Positions 6,927 to 15,113 of a stretch of 64,000 nucleotides of DNA are shown here, piece after piece; the stretch's first letter is position 1; each line of letters begins with the position of its first letter. Both the position numbers and the translations under genes were made by a program. This DNA is from JAKACA01 sp050008715. GTDB taxonomy: Bacteria > Actinomycetota > Acidimicrobiia > Acidimicrobiales > Bog-793. The stretch covers positions 25,532 through 89,531 of the forward strand of contig JBEKMC010000001.1 of assembly GCA_050008715.1 (NCBI GenBank), read 5' to 3'. The notes beneath the pieces were generated by a model, which saw nothing but the letters and a program-made list of their open reading frames with translations, had not been told where the DNA came from and did no database searches.

Positions 6927-8621
6927 TCAGATGCTGGCCGTCTCGCGCCACCGGCCGAACACGTCGGCGAGGGCGTTCATGATCTCGCCGACGGTCGCGT
7001 ACGTGAGCACCGCCCGGTGGATCGCCGGCATGAGGTTCGAGTCGGAGCTGGCGGCAACGACCCGGATCTCGTCGAGTGCCGCCTCGACGGCCTCGCCCGA
7101 GCGCCGCCCACGAACGTCCGCAAGGCGCTTGTTCTGTAGCTCCTCGACCTCCTGGCCGATCTGCAGGATCGGTGGCGGGTCCTCCTCGTTGCCCTCGAAG
7201 TAGCCCGTCACGCCGACGACGATCCGCCGATGGGCGGAGACCTTCTGCTCGTAGGAGTAGGCGGCATCGCCGATCTCGGACTGGAACCAGCCCTGCTCGA
7301 TCCCGGCGTACACGCCTTCGAGGATGGAGCCGGACCCAAGCTCGTCCAGGTACGCGAACACGGCCTCGGCCTGGCGCTCCATCTCGTCGGTGAGCGCCTC
7401 GACGAAGTAAGAGCCGCCGAGGGGGTCGGCGACGTGGGTGACGCCGATCTCGTGGGCGATGACCTGCTGGGTGCGAAGGGCGATGCGGGCCGCCTTCTCC
7501 GTCGGGAGGGCGAGCACCTCGTCCATCGAGTTGGTGTGCAGGCTCTGGGTCCCGCCGAGCACGCCGGCGAGGGCTTCGATGGCCGTGCGGACGATGTTCA
7601 CCTCCGGCTGCTGAGCCGTCAGCGAGCATCCGGCCGTCTGAGTGTGGAACCGAAGCTGCAGCGATCGCTCGGTCTCGGCGCCGTAGCGCTCCTTCAGCCA
7701 GCGCGCCCAGATGCGCCGCGCCGCCCGGTATTTGGCGATCTCCTCGAAGAAATCGAGGTGGGCGTTGAAGAAGAAACTCAACCGGGGTGCGAACTCGTCG
7801 ACCGGCAACCCCGCCGCCACCGCCGCCTCGACGTAGGCGAAACCGTTGGCCAGCGTGAAGGCCAGCTCCTGCGCCGCCGTCGAGCCGGCCTCTCGGATGT
7901 GGTAGCCGGATACCGACACCGTGTTCCACTTCGGCATCTCCGCCGAGCAGTAGCGGATCATGTCGGTGACGACGCGCACCGACGGCCTCGGCGGGAAGAC
8001 GTACTCCTTCTGGGCCTGGTACTCCTTCAAGATGTCGTTCTGGATCGTGCCGCCGAGTGCCCGGCGCGGCGTGCCGACCTTCTCGGCGGCGGCGAAGTAC
8101 ATCGCCAGCAGCACGGCCGCCGGCGAGTTGATCGTCATCGAGGTCGTCACCGTACCGAGATCGATGCCGGCAAAGAGGTCTTCCACGTCGGCCAAGGTGT
8201 CGACGGCGACGCCGCAGCGGCCCACCTCGCCGAGGCACTCCGGGTCGTCCGAGTCGCGGCCCATGAGCGTCGGCAGGTCGAAGGCGGTCGACAGGCCGTC
8301 GCCGCCCGAGCGGAGGATCTCCTTGAAGCGGACGTTCGTGTCCTCAGCCGTCCCGAAGCCGGCGAACAGCCGCATCGTCCAGAGCCTGGACCGGTACATC
8401 GAGGCGTGCGGGCCCCGCGTGTACGGGTAGACGCCGGGCAGCTCGTCCCCGGGGCCGTACACAGGGTCGAGAGGGATGCCGGACAGCGTCTCGAAGTCGG
8501 CGTCGCGCAGCGGGGCCTTCTCGTACTGTCGGCGCCACTCGCTCCAGTTGGCCCGATTCGCCTCGCCGGCCCGATTCGCCTCGCCAGCCCGATTTGCCTC
8601 GCCAGCACCGTGATCGATCAC
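6927..8621 (-). CDS. icmA: Acyl-CoA mutase large subunit, isobutyryl-CoA mutase type (564 aa)
   Basis: Adenosylcobalamin-dependent carbon-skeleton mutase, catalytic TIM-barrel subunit. It keeps GTIQNDILKE (Q194) and SGYH (H241), equivalent to Q197 and H244 of methylmalonyl-CoA mutase (MCM). Specificity residues differ from MCM: the position of MCM Y89 is F86 (RLFAGF) and that of R207 is Q204 (YQAQ). F/Q is the pair described for isobutyryl-CoA mutase. The protein ends without a B12-binding DxHxxG domain, matching separate large subunits such as Streptomyces IcmA of about 566 aa. The small subunit is not in this window. The N-terminus carries three AGEANR repeats from an 18-bp tandem repeat. 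The GTG start at 8621 sits in a 16-bp palindrome. Confidence 0.85.
   Translation of the reverse strand: MIDHGAGEANRAGEANRAGEANRANWSEWRRQYEKAPLRDADFETLSGIPLDPVYGPGDELPGVYPYTRGPHASMYRSRLWTMRLFAGFGTAEDTNVRFKEILRSGGDGLSTAFDLPTLMGRDSDDPECLGEVGRCGVAVDTLADVEDLFAGIDLGTVTTSMTINSPAAVLLAMYFAAAEKVGTPRRALGGTIQNDILKEYQAQKEYVFPPRPSVRVVTDMIRYCSAEMPKWNTVSVSGYHIREAGSTAAQELAFTLANGFAYVEAAVAAGLPVDEFAPRLSFFFNAHLDFFEEIAKYRAARRIWARWLKERYGAETERSLQLRFHTQTAGCSLTAQQPEVNIVRTAIEALAGVLGGTQSLHTNSMDEVLALPTEKAARIALRTQQVIAHEIGVTHVADPLGGSYFVEALTDEMERQAEAVFAYLDELGSGSILEGVYAGIEQGWFQSEIGDAAYSYEQKVSAHRRIVVGVTGYFEGNEEDPPPILQIGQEVEELQNKRLADVRGRRSGEAVEAALDEIRVVAASSDSNLMPAIHRAVLTYATVGEIMNALADVFGRWRETASI
8551..8604. repeat. Three 18-bp tandem repeats in the mutase N-terminus
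   Basis: Units 8551-8568, 8569-8586 and 8587-8604 differ at only one or two positions. The first reads gcccgattcgcctcgccg. They stay in frame and encode AGEANR three times on the minus strand, just after the start codon and before the conserved mutase sequence. Confidence 0.9.
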
Positions 8622-8623
8622 GG
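8608..8623. repeat. 16-bp perfect palindrome at the mutase start codon
   Basis: CCGTGATCGATCACGG is fully self-complementary and spans the GTG start at 8621 and the codons IDH. It could be an operator or a hairpin that hides the start. With no second copy seen, chance is also possible. Confidence 0.4.
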
Positions 8624-8667
8624 AACGAGTCTACGAGGCCGACCCCGCCGATCCGGAGCGGTCGGGC

Positions 8668-9042
8668 TCAGAGCTCGGCGACGTGGCAGACCGCCTCCAC
8701 GTTGTGGCCGTCCGGGTCACGGACGAACGTGGCGAAGTAGGCGTCGTGGTACTCGGGGAACAGTTGCGGTGAATACAGGATCTCCGCCCCGATGGCGATG
8801 GCGGCGGCATGGAAGTCCCTCACCTGCGCACGGTCGGAGGCCCTGAAGGCGAGGTGCAGCTCTCGGTCGCCGGCGCGCTCGGCAGGGATGAGCCAGAAGG
8901 ATCCGCCGTCGTCCTCGAAGAAGAAACCCACCCAACCCTCCCCATCGCTTGCCACGGTCACGCCGAGCGTCACGAGGAGCGGCTCGTAGAAGCGGCGGCT
9001 CGCCTCGACGTCGGACACCTGCAAGTTGACGTGGTCGATCAT
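8668..9042 (-). CDS. Glyoxalase/VOC-fold protein (124 aa)
   Basis: Single vicinal-oxygen-chelate domain with the typical opening MIDHVNLQVSDVEASRRFY and closing FVRDPDGHNVEAV. Metal ligands are plausible at H4, in the central strand (HLAF) and in the terminal NVEAVC stretch. Proteins like this include glyoxalases, dioxygenases and resistance proteins, so a specific role cannot be assigned. The ATG at 9042 gives the canonical VOC N-terminus; upstream in-frame codons add only low-complexity sequence. It lies 46 bp upstream of the mutase gene on the same strand and could be co-transcribed. Methylmalonyl-CoA epimerases are VOC proteins too, but this one is too divergent for that call. Confidence 0.8.
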   Translation of the reverse strand: MIDHVNLQVSDVEASRRFYEPLLVTLGVTVASDGEGWVGFFFEDDGGSFWLIPAERAGDRELHLAFRASDRAQVRDFHAAAIAIGAEILYSPQLFPEYHDAYFATFVRDPDGHNVEAVCHVAEL

Positions 9043-9056
9043 GGACCCAGTCCGCC

Positions 9057-10814
9057 TCAGCGGTCGGGCCCGAGCGAGGCCGGCGGTGACAGATGCTGAC
9101 CGGACGAGAACCGGCCCCGCCCGCGGCCACCGGTACCGGCCACCCACACCATGTCGCGGCCGCGGCGCTTGGCCTCGTACATGGCCGCGTCGGAGAGCGC
9201 CAGCACCTCGTCGGCGGAGGTGAAGTCTCTCGAGAGCGACGCCACGCCGATCGAGATCCGGATGGGCAGGTCCCCCGTGAGCTTCGTCGAGTCGAGGGAG
9301 GCGATGAGCGCCCTCAGTGCCTCGGCGATCGTCATGCCCTCGTCGAGCTCGGTGTCACCGAGGAGGACGACGAACTCCTCGCCGCCGTAGCGGGCGAGGA
9401 TGTCGTGCTTGCGCAAGCGCTCCGACAGCGCCTGCCCGATCCACTGCAGCACCAGGTCGCCCTGCGAGTGGCCGTAGGTGTCGTTCACGGGCTTGAAGTG
9501 GTCGATGTCGATGAACAGGACCGTGCTCGGCTCGTCGCGCAGTCGCAGCCGCTCCATCGCCCGCGTGACGGCGATGACGAGGGCGCGCCGGTTGGCAAGG
9601 CCCGTGAGCGGGTCGGTCTGTGCCTCGACGCGTACGGCTTCGAACTCCCGGGCCTGTTCGACCGCCGTAGCACATTGGTCGGCGAAGAATTCCAGCGCCT
9701 GGATATGGGCGCGGTCGGGGAGGAGACCGTTCTTCGGCTCGTCGAGGGAGATCAAGCCGATCGTCTCACCGGAGAGACCCACGAGCGGCACGGTCAGCAT
9801 GTCCTCGGCGTGCCACTGCCCGTCCTTCCAGTCCGGATCGGGCTCCGGCGTGTTGAGCTTGGCATCGAGCTCGGCGGGGATCGTGAAACGCCGGTGGTCG
9901 AAGAGGTACGACCGCGACACGACCATCTCCGGCTGCATGGCAGGAGCGAACTCGTCGAGCGAGACTGCGTTGGCGCGAAGCTCGGCGTCCTCGTCGACCG
10001 AGAGGCCGACGCTCGCCCGCATCTCCAGCTGGTGACCGCCGACGCCCAGGTAGATGGCGGCTCGCCAGAACCCTCCGGCGTTCGACATCGCGCCCGCGAT
10101 GCCGCGCAGGACGTCGTCGAGACCCACGTCCCCACGCACTCGGGCGCTTGCGGCCATGAGCGCCTCGAGCTGGCCCCGCTGCGCCTCGGCGATCGCACGA
10201 GCGGCCCGCTCGGTCGCCCGGGTCCGCACGATCTCGAGCCCGACGACGGTGAACTCGGCGAGCGCTTCGAGCATGAGCGCCTGCTCGGGCGGCGGCAGCT
10301 CACCGGAGAGGGGGTCGTCCGGGTTGAGGTAGCCGATGATTCGTCCGTCCGAGTCGATGAGCGGGGCGAACAGCAACGAGCCGGGCTGCCACGTCCTCGG
10401 CGGGACGGAGACGCCCGTCGACCGGACCACCGCCCGCACGTCCTCGCGGTCGCGCACGGCGTGCCCCGGAGGGACCCAGTGGACTCCGCCGAGGGCGATG
10501 GACGAGTGGATGAGCGCCTCGAAGGCACTGTCGCTCACGACGAGGTTGCGGAAGGCTCGCTCGTCATCGAGGCGAACCCCGGCCGAGGCGGCATGGTGGA
10601 AATGGCCGTCGTCGCCCCGCAGGGCCAAGACACAGGCGGAGTACCCGAGCGCCGACCGGGCCGTGTTCACGACCATGTGGAACAAGGTCTGCTCGTCATC
10701 CATGGACGCGAGCGAGCGGGCGAGGCGGAGAACCCCGCGCAGCTGGGCGGCCGTGCGATCGAAGCCCTCGCCCGTCGGCGGAGGCATCGGTACGACATCT
10801 GGGCTAGTCGCCAT
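9057..10814 (-). CDS. GAF-GAF-GGDEF diguanylate cyclase (585 aa)
   Basis: Predicted cytosolic enzyme that makes c-di-GMP from two GTP under control of two GAF sensor domains (about residues 20-205 and 220-395). The C-terminal GGDEF domain (about 415-575) begins DPLTGLANRRAL and contains the active-site motif RYGGEEF. Five residues before it is RKHD, fitting the RxxD inhibitory I-site, so product feedback is expected. No transmembrane segment is seen. The start is taken as ATG 10814; an upstream in-frame GTG at 10853 would add 13 residues. It is transcribed away from pntAA across a 192-bp divergent spacer. Together with the GGDEF domain at 21.5 kb and the BldD homologue at 28.5 kb, it implies c-di-GMP signalling. 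Confidence 0.9.
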   Translation of the reverse strand: MATSPDVVPMPPPTGEGFDRTAAQLRGVLRLARSLASMDDEQTLFHMVVNTARSALGYSACVLALRGDDGHFHHAASAGVRLDDERAFRNLVVSDSAFEALIHSSIALGGVHWVPPGHAVRDREDVRAVVRSTGVSVPPRTWQPGSLLFAPLIDSDGRIIGYLNPDDPLSGELPPPEQALMLEALAEFTVVGLEIVRTRATERAARAIAEAQRGQLEALMAASARVRGDVGLDDVLRGIAGAMSNAGGFWRAAIYLGVGGHQLEMRASVGLSVDEDAELRANAVSLDEFAPAMQPEMVVSRSYLFDHRRFTIPAELDAKLNTPEPDPDWKDGQWHAEDMLTVPLVGLSGETIGLISLDEPKNGLLPDRAHIQALEFFADQCATAVEQAREFEAVRVEAQTDPLTGLANRRALVIAVTRAMERLRLRDEPSTVLFIDIDHFKPVNDTYGHSQGDLVLQWIGQALSERLRKHDILARYGGEEFVVLLGDTELDEGMTIAEALRALIASLDSTKLTGDLPIRISIGVASLSRDFTSADEVLALSDAAMYEAKRRGRDMVWVAGTGGRGRGRFSSGQHLSPPASLGPDR

Positions 10815-11006
10815 CTGGGCTAACCGCTTTCGGGCGCGGGCGGCCACCAACACGACGTCACGTCGTTGTCGTCATCTGGCGTCTGCATGGCACCCCCACG
10901 AGTGATCCGCCCAATTGTAAGCGACTCTGCACCACCCGAAATGCATGCCGGTCTGGAACAGATCCGCAGGTCGCCTTACGCGTCGCATTTTGCTAGACCA
11001 CAGCTC
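10815..11006. promoter_or_regulatory. Divergent intergenic region between GGDEF and pntAA genes
   Basis: This 192-bp spacer must hold the promoters of both flanking genes. It contains one short dyad (ACGACG-TCA-CGTCGT near 10852-10866) and the AT-richer stretch gcattttgctagac just before pntAA. No convincing -35/-10 pair or known operator could be assigned. Confidence 0.35.
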
Positions 11007-12143
11007 ATGCACGTCGCCGTTCCGCGCGAGTCCGTTCCCGGCGAGCGCCGAGTCGCAACCGTCCCGAGCGCCATCGCAAGGCTGAAAGCCAAGGGGATCG
11101 ATGTCACCATCGAGACCGGCGCCGGCGCCGGCGCCCTGTTCGACGATGCTGCCTACGTGGCAGCGGGCGCAACGGTCGCACCCGACCTCGACGCCACCTT
11201 CGCCGGGACCGACGTCATCGCCAAGGTGCAGGCTCCTACGCCGGAAGAGGCAGGTCACTTCCCCGAAGGCTCCGCCCTCGTGTGCCTGCTGCAGCCGGCG
11301 TCGCACCTGCCGCTCGTCCGGGTCCTGCTCGCCAGGCGGATCTCCGCCTTCAGCCTCGACCTCTTGCCCCGTATCAGCCGCGCCCAGGCGATGGACGCCC
11401 TCTCCTCGCAGGCGACCGTGGGTGGTTACCGGGCGGGATTGCTCGCCGCCGAACGCCTCCCCCGCTTCTTCCCGATGTTCATGACGGCGGCCGGCACCGT
11501 GCCTCCTGCCAAGGTCCTCGTGCTCGGTGCCGGCGTGGCAGGGCTGCAGGCGATCGCCACCGCCCGACGCCTCGGCGCCATCGTGCGCGCCTACGACGTG
11601 CGGCCCGCATCGCGAACCGAGGTGCAGTCACTCGGGGCCGCCTTCGTGGAGCTGGAGCTCGAGGCGCAGGAGGGACAAGGCGGCTACGCCCGCGAGCAGT
11701 CCGAAGAGTTTCTCGCCCGTCAGCGCGAGCTCATCGGCAACGAGGTCGCCGGGGCCGACGCCGTCATCACGACGGCTGCCATTCCCGGTCGGAAGGCGCC
11801 GCTGCTCGTCACGGCGGAGATGGTCGCCCGGATGAGCCCGGGCAGCGTCATCATCGACCTCGCTGCCGAGTCCGGCGGCAACTGCGAGCTCTCCGAGCCC
11901 GGCAAGGACGTCGTCGTGAACGGCGTCACCATCTACGGGGCCAGCAACGTCGCCAGCTCGATGGCGACGCACGCGAGCTTCCTGTACGCCCGCAACATCG
12001 CCGAGCTGCTCGGCGTGATGGTGGCTGACGGAGCCTTCCATGCCGATTTCGACGACGAGATCATCGCCGGGAGCTGCGTCACCTTCGCCGGCGAAGTACG
12101 CCACGAGCCCACGCGACTGGCGCTCGAAGGAGACAGCGCATGA
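11007..12143 (+). CDS. pntAA: NAD(P) transhydrogenase subunit alpha 1 (378 aa)
   Basis: The soluble NAD(H)-binding domain I of the proton-translocating transhydrogenase, which drives hydride transfer from NADH to NADP+ with the proton gradient. The opening MHVAVPRESVPGERRVA is the AlaDH/PNT N-terminal domain. The Rossmann motif is VLVLGAGVAGLQAI, and the loop YAREQSEEF also fits the family. In this organism the alpha subunit is split into two genes, as in Rhodospirillum and many actinobacteria. The ATG at 11007 is chosen by homology to the family N-terminus. The stop overlaps pntAB by 4 bp (ATGA), showing a three-gene operon. Confidence 0.95.
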   Translation: MHVAVPRESVPGERRVATVPSAIARLKAKGIDVTIETGAGAGALFDDAAYVAAGATVAPDLDATFAGTDVIAKVQAPTPEEAGHFPEGSALVCLLQPASHLPLVRVLLARRISAFSLDLLPRISRAQAMDALSSQATVGGYRAGLLAAERLPRFFPMFMTAAGTVPPAKVLVLGAGVAGLQAIATARRLGAIVRAYDVRPASRTEVQSLGAAFVELELEAQEGQGGYAREQSEEFLARQRELIGNEVAGADAVITTAAIPGRKAPLLVTAEMVARMSPGSVIIDLAAESGGNCELSEPGKDVVVNGVTIYGASNVASSMATHASFLYARNIAELLGVMVADGAFHADFDDEIIAGSCVTFAGEVRHEPTRLALEGDSA

Positions 12144-12481
12144 ACGGCTCCGACATCCTCACGCTCATCACGATCTTCGTGCTCTCGGCGTTCGTCGGCT
12201 TCGAAGTCATCTCGAAGGTGCCGAGCATCCTGCACACGCCGCTCATGTCGGGCACGAACGCCATCCACGGTGTCGTCCTCGTGGGCTCGATGATCGTGCT
12301 CGGGACGGCGCACGGGTCGCTCGAGATCTCGTTGGGTTTCGTGGCGGTTGTGCTGGCGACCATCAACGTCGTCGGTGGCTTCGTCGTCACCGACCGAATG
12401 CTCGAGATGTTCAAGGGACGCCCGGCGGCGCCGAGCAAGGCCGCCGAAGCGGACAAGCCCGACACCGGAGGCCAGCGATGA
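12140..12481 (+). CDS. pntAB: NAD(P) transhydrogenase subunit alpha 2 (113 aa)
   Basis: Short membrane subunit with three predicted transmembrane helices (about residues 5-23, 36-56 and 62-84), forming part of the proton channel (domain II). The segment HTPLMSGTNAIHGVVLVG is a hallmark of the family. It overlaps both neighbours through ATGA junctions (pntAA stop and pntB start). The C-terminal 25 residues are a charged tail. Confidence 0.95.
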   Translation: MNGSDILTLITIFVLSAFVGFEVISKVPSILHTPLMSGTNAIHGVVLVGSMIVLGTAHGSLEISLGFVAVVLATINVVGGFVVTDRMLEMFKGRPAAPSKAAEADKPDTGGQR

Positions 12482-13863
12482 GCCTCGACACGGGCATTCG
12501 CCTCGCCTACCTCATCGCCGCCGTCTGCTTCATCGTGGCGTTGAGCGGGCTGTCCGGGCCGAAGACGGCGCGGGCCGGCAACCTCATCGGGGCAGCCGGA
12601 ATGACCCTTGCCGTCGGGATGACGTTCGCAACGCCGGGACTGTCGCGATTCGCCCTCATGGTCGGCGCCATGGCCCTCGGCGCCGTCATCGGCTTCCCGG
12701 CGGCGCGGCTCGTGAAGATGACGGCCATCCCGCAGATGGTGGCGGCGTTCAACGGCGTCGGCGGTGGAGCGGCTGCCTTGATCGCGCTGGCCACGTTCTT
12801 GAAGGCGACGCCGGCCGATCTTGCCGCCTACCAGGTCATCGAGGTGCTCTTCGGCGTCATCATCGGATGCGTCTCGTTCTCCGGCTCGGCGATTGCCTTC
12901 GCCAAGTTGCAGGAGCTCATGACCGGTCGTCCCGTCACCTACCCCGGCCAGCAGGTCTTGAACGGTCTCGTCGGTGCCGCCATCCTCGCCCTCGGCGTCG
13001 TCGCCTGCGTGAGCCCCCACACGTGGCGCGTGGCGGCGGTGGCGGGGCTCGCCCTGCTGTTCGGGATCGCCTTCGTCCTCCCGATCGGTGGCGCCGATGT
13101 CCCGGTGCTCATCTCGCTGCTGAACTCGTTCACGGGGCTGGCGGTCGCTGCGAGCGGTTTCGTGCTGCACTCCGTCGTGCTCGTCGTTGCCGGCACGCTC
13201 GTCGGCGCATCGGGCACGTTGCTCACGAGGATGATGAGCGCAGCGATGGGACGGTCGCTGCCGAACATCCTCTTCAGCGCGTTCGGATCGGTCATCACGG
13301 CAACCGGTGGCGCCGAGGGGGCCACCGATCGCAGCGTGCGCTCGGCCAGCGCCGAGGACATCGCCGTCCTCCTCGCCTACTCGCGCAAGGTCATCATCGT
13401 GCCGGGTTACGGCCTCGCCGTAGCCCAGGCGCAGCACACCGCCCGCGAGCTCGCCGAGCTGCTCGAGTCACGCGGCGTCGAGGTCATCTACGCGATCCAC
13501 CCCGTCGCGGGCCGGATGCCCGGTCACATGAACGTCCTGCTCGCAGAAGCGAACGTCCCGTACGACCAGCTGAAGGAGATGGACGACGCCAACCCGGAGT
13601 TCGCCACCGCCGACGTGGCTCTCGTCGTCGGTGCCAACGACGTCGTCAACCCGGCGGCGAAGAACTCCCCCGGGAGCCCGATCTACGGGATGCCGATCCT
13701 GTCGGTCGACGAGGCGAAGAACATCGTCTTCCTCAAACGCTCGATGCGCCCGGGCTTCGCCGGCATCGACAACGAGCTGCTCTTCGACGACAAGACGACG
13801 TTGCTCTTCGGCGACGCCAAGGCCTCGCTCGGACAGCTCGTGGCAGCCGTCAAGCAGCTCTGA
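12478..13863 (+). CDS. pntB: NAD(P) transhydrogenase subunit beta (461 aa)
   Basis: Membrane domain with about nine helices, followed by the NADP(H)-binding domain III in the C-terminal 180 residues. Domain III is recognised by IVPGYGLAVAQAQH, by VIYAIHPVAGRMPGHMNVLLAEA, and by GANDVVNPAA with the KRSMRPGFAGIDN loop. It completes the pntAA-pntAB-pntB enzyme, which supplies NADPH. The ATG start overlaps the pntAB stop (ATGA). Directly after the stop comes a 15-bp tandem repeat array. Confidence 0.96.
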   Translation: MSLDTGIRLAYLIAAVCFIVALSGLSGPKTARAGNLIGAAGMTLAVGMTFATPGLSRFALMVGAMALGAVIGFPAARLVKMTAIPQMVAAFNGVGGGAAALIALATFLKATPADLAAYQVIEVLFGVIIGCVSFSGSAIAFAKLQELMTGRPVTYPGQQVLNGLVGAAILALGVVACVSPHTWRVAAVAGLALLFGIAFVLPIGGADVPVLISLLNSFTGLAVAASGFVLHSVVLVVAGTLVGASGTLLTRMMSAAMGRSLPNILFSAFGSVITATGGAEGATDRSVRSASAEDIAVLLAYSRKVIIVPGYGLAVAQAQHTARELAELLESRGVEVIYAIHPVAGRMPGHMNVLLAEANVPYDQLKEMDDANPEFATADVALVVGANDVVNPAAKNSPGSPIYGMPILSVDEAKNIVFLKRSMRPGFAGIDNELLFDDKTTLLFGDAKASLGQLVAAVKQL

Positions 13864-13951
13864 GACACGCAGCTCCGAGTCACGCCGCTCCGGGTCGAGG
13901 GGCTCTGGGTCAAGGGGCTCTGGGTCACACCGCTCTGGGCAGTCCGCTCAG
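13862..13951. repeat. Six degenerate 15-bp tandem repeats between convergent genes
   Basis: Units start at 13862, 13877, 13892, 13907, 13922 and 13937. The best copies are gggtcgaggggctct, gggtcaaggggctct and gggtcacaccgctct. The array fills the whole gap between the pntB stop and the stop of the PIN/TRAM gene, and lies outside both coding regions. It may act as a transcription end zone or be the remnant of slippage. Confidence 0.8.
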
Positions 13952-15090
13952 CGCCGCTCGTTGACCTCCCAGTCGGTCTCGCGCGGTGACCCGGCGCCGT
14001 CCATCACCTGCCCGAACACGATCAGGCCTTGGCTCGTCGGTCGGGTGGACAGCACGGCGACATCGACCCCGTCCTCTCCGATGAGATGGGCGGCATCGTT
14101 GACCACGACCATGTCACCGTCGGGCAGGTAACCGACCGCCTGACGGGGCTGCTTGCCCGGGCGCACGAGGTCGACGCGCAGTCGCTCTCCGGGCACGTGG
14201 TCAGGGGCGAGGTCCGACAGGAGCGCCCTCATGTCGATGATGCGGATGCCGATCGCGGCCTGCTGGCGGGCGACCTCGGCCGACGAAGTGACGACGCGCA
14301 CACCGAGACGGTCGGCGATCGCCAGCACCTTCTCCTCGGTCATGGCCGCTGCCGGCACGTCGCCGCTCACGATCGTCACGGTGACCCCGGCTTCCCGGAT
14401 GGCTTCGAGCGCCTCGAGCCCACGTCGCGCTCGCCGCGAGGCGACTGGATCGGGTGCGTCGGCGAGCGTGCGCAGCTCGTCGGCGACAGGTTCGGGCACG
14501 AGGATCTCGGTGCCGAGCAGTCCGGCTCGCCCGAGCACGAGGAAGGCGCGGTCCATCACAGCGGACGTGTCCACCATGAGGGCGTCCGTGTTCGCCTCGC
14601 CGTCTCCGACGGCAAGGCGCCGGGAGAGGCGGGCGGCATCGGAGAGCTGCCGGCCCTTCGTCAGACCGATACGGAGGCCGAGATACCCGATGACCCAGGC
14701 GACCGATGCGGCGATCGGGTAGTCGAAGTCCTGCTTGACGAAGACGAACAGCGGGATGCATGCCACGCAGCCCACGAGGAGGCCGAGGCCCCCGAGCAGG
14801 GCGCCGGCGAGGATCTCGGTCGCCGGCACGTCGCGCCAACGACGTGTCCAATGCACAGAGACGCGCTCCACGACGCGCCCGAAGGCGCCGCCGAACACGT
14901 AGGCGACGAGAACCCCGATCGTGGCGCCGAGGACGCGGGCGCCCGAGGTCGAGTTCTCCGTGATCGAAAGGCCGACGAGCGCTCCGACGACGACGACGAT
15001 GACGCGGAGGATCTCTACGAAGACCGTGGCGTCGGATCCCCTCGTGGCGGCTCGCACAATCGAAAGCGTACTGACCGCCGGAGCCCCCAT
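13948..15090 (-). CDS. YacL-like membrane-anchored PIN/TRAM protein (380 aa)
   Basis: Four predicted N-terminal membrane helices (about residues 20-140) are followed by a PIN nuclease domain starting LMVDTSAVMD (first catalytic Asp). The PIN domain has acidic residues in EPVADEL and EEKVLAIADRLG. A TRAM RNA-binding domain follows, with VDLVRPGKQPRQAVGYLPDGDMVVV. This architecture matches YacL of Bacillus and its actinobacterial homologues, which often lie near ispD; ispD is not visible here. The ATG at 15090 has a GAGG element just upstream. The gene is divergent from the GH18 gene with only 23 bp between start codons, so promoters must overlap. Confidence 0.9.
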   Translation of the reverse strand: MGAPAVSTLSIVRAATRGSDATVFVEILRVIVVVVGALVGLSITENSTSGARVLGATIGVLVAYVFGGAFGRVVERVSVHWTRRWRDVPATEILAGALLGGLGLLVGCVACIPLFVFVKQDFDYPIAASVAWVIGYLGLRIGLTKGRQLSDAARLSRRLAVGDGEANTDALMVDTSAVMDRAFLVLGRAGLLGTEILVPEPVADELRTLADAPDPVASRRARRGLEALEAIREAGVTVTIVSGDVPAAAMTEEKVLAIADRLGVRVVTSSAEVARQQAAIGIRIIDMRALLSDLAPDHVPGERLRVDLVRPGKQPRQAVGYLPDGDMVVVNDAAHLIGEDGVDVAVLSTRPTSQGLIVFGQVMDGAGSPRETDWEVNERR

Positions 15091-15113
15091 TGCCTCGGTA
15101 CGCTCGGCGGGCC

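Noticed and set aside
7230..8846. Long opposite-strand open frame over the mutase gene
   Set aside because: It is an anti-sense shadow caused by high GC at third codon positions. The translation is Arg/Gly/His-rich with no domain, while the minus strand encodes a clear mutase.
8668..9042. Methylmalonyl-CoA epimerase next to the mutase
   Set aside because: The VOC protein shares the fold, but I see no epimerase-specific pattern, and the mutase itself does not look like a methylmalonyl-CoA enzyme.
12079..13437. Long minus-strand open frame over pntAB/pntB
   Set aside because: Composition is low-complexity (Asp/Arg/Glu/His) and the plus-strand membrane proteins are unmistakable.
13862..13951. 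CRISPR array
   Set aside because: The 15-bp units are directly adjacent with no spacers, and no cas genes occur in the window.
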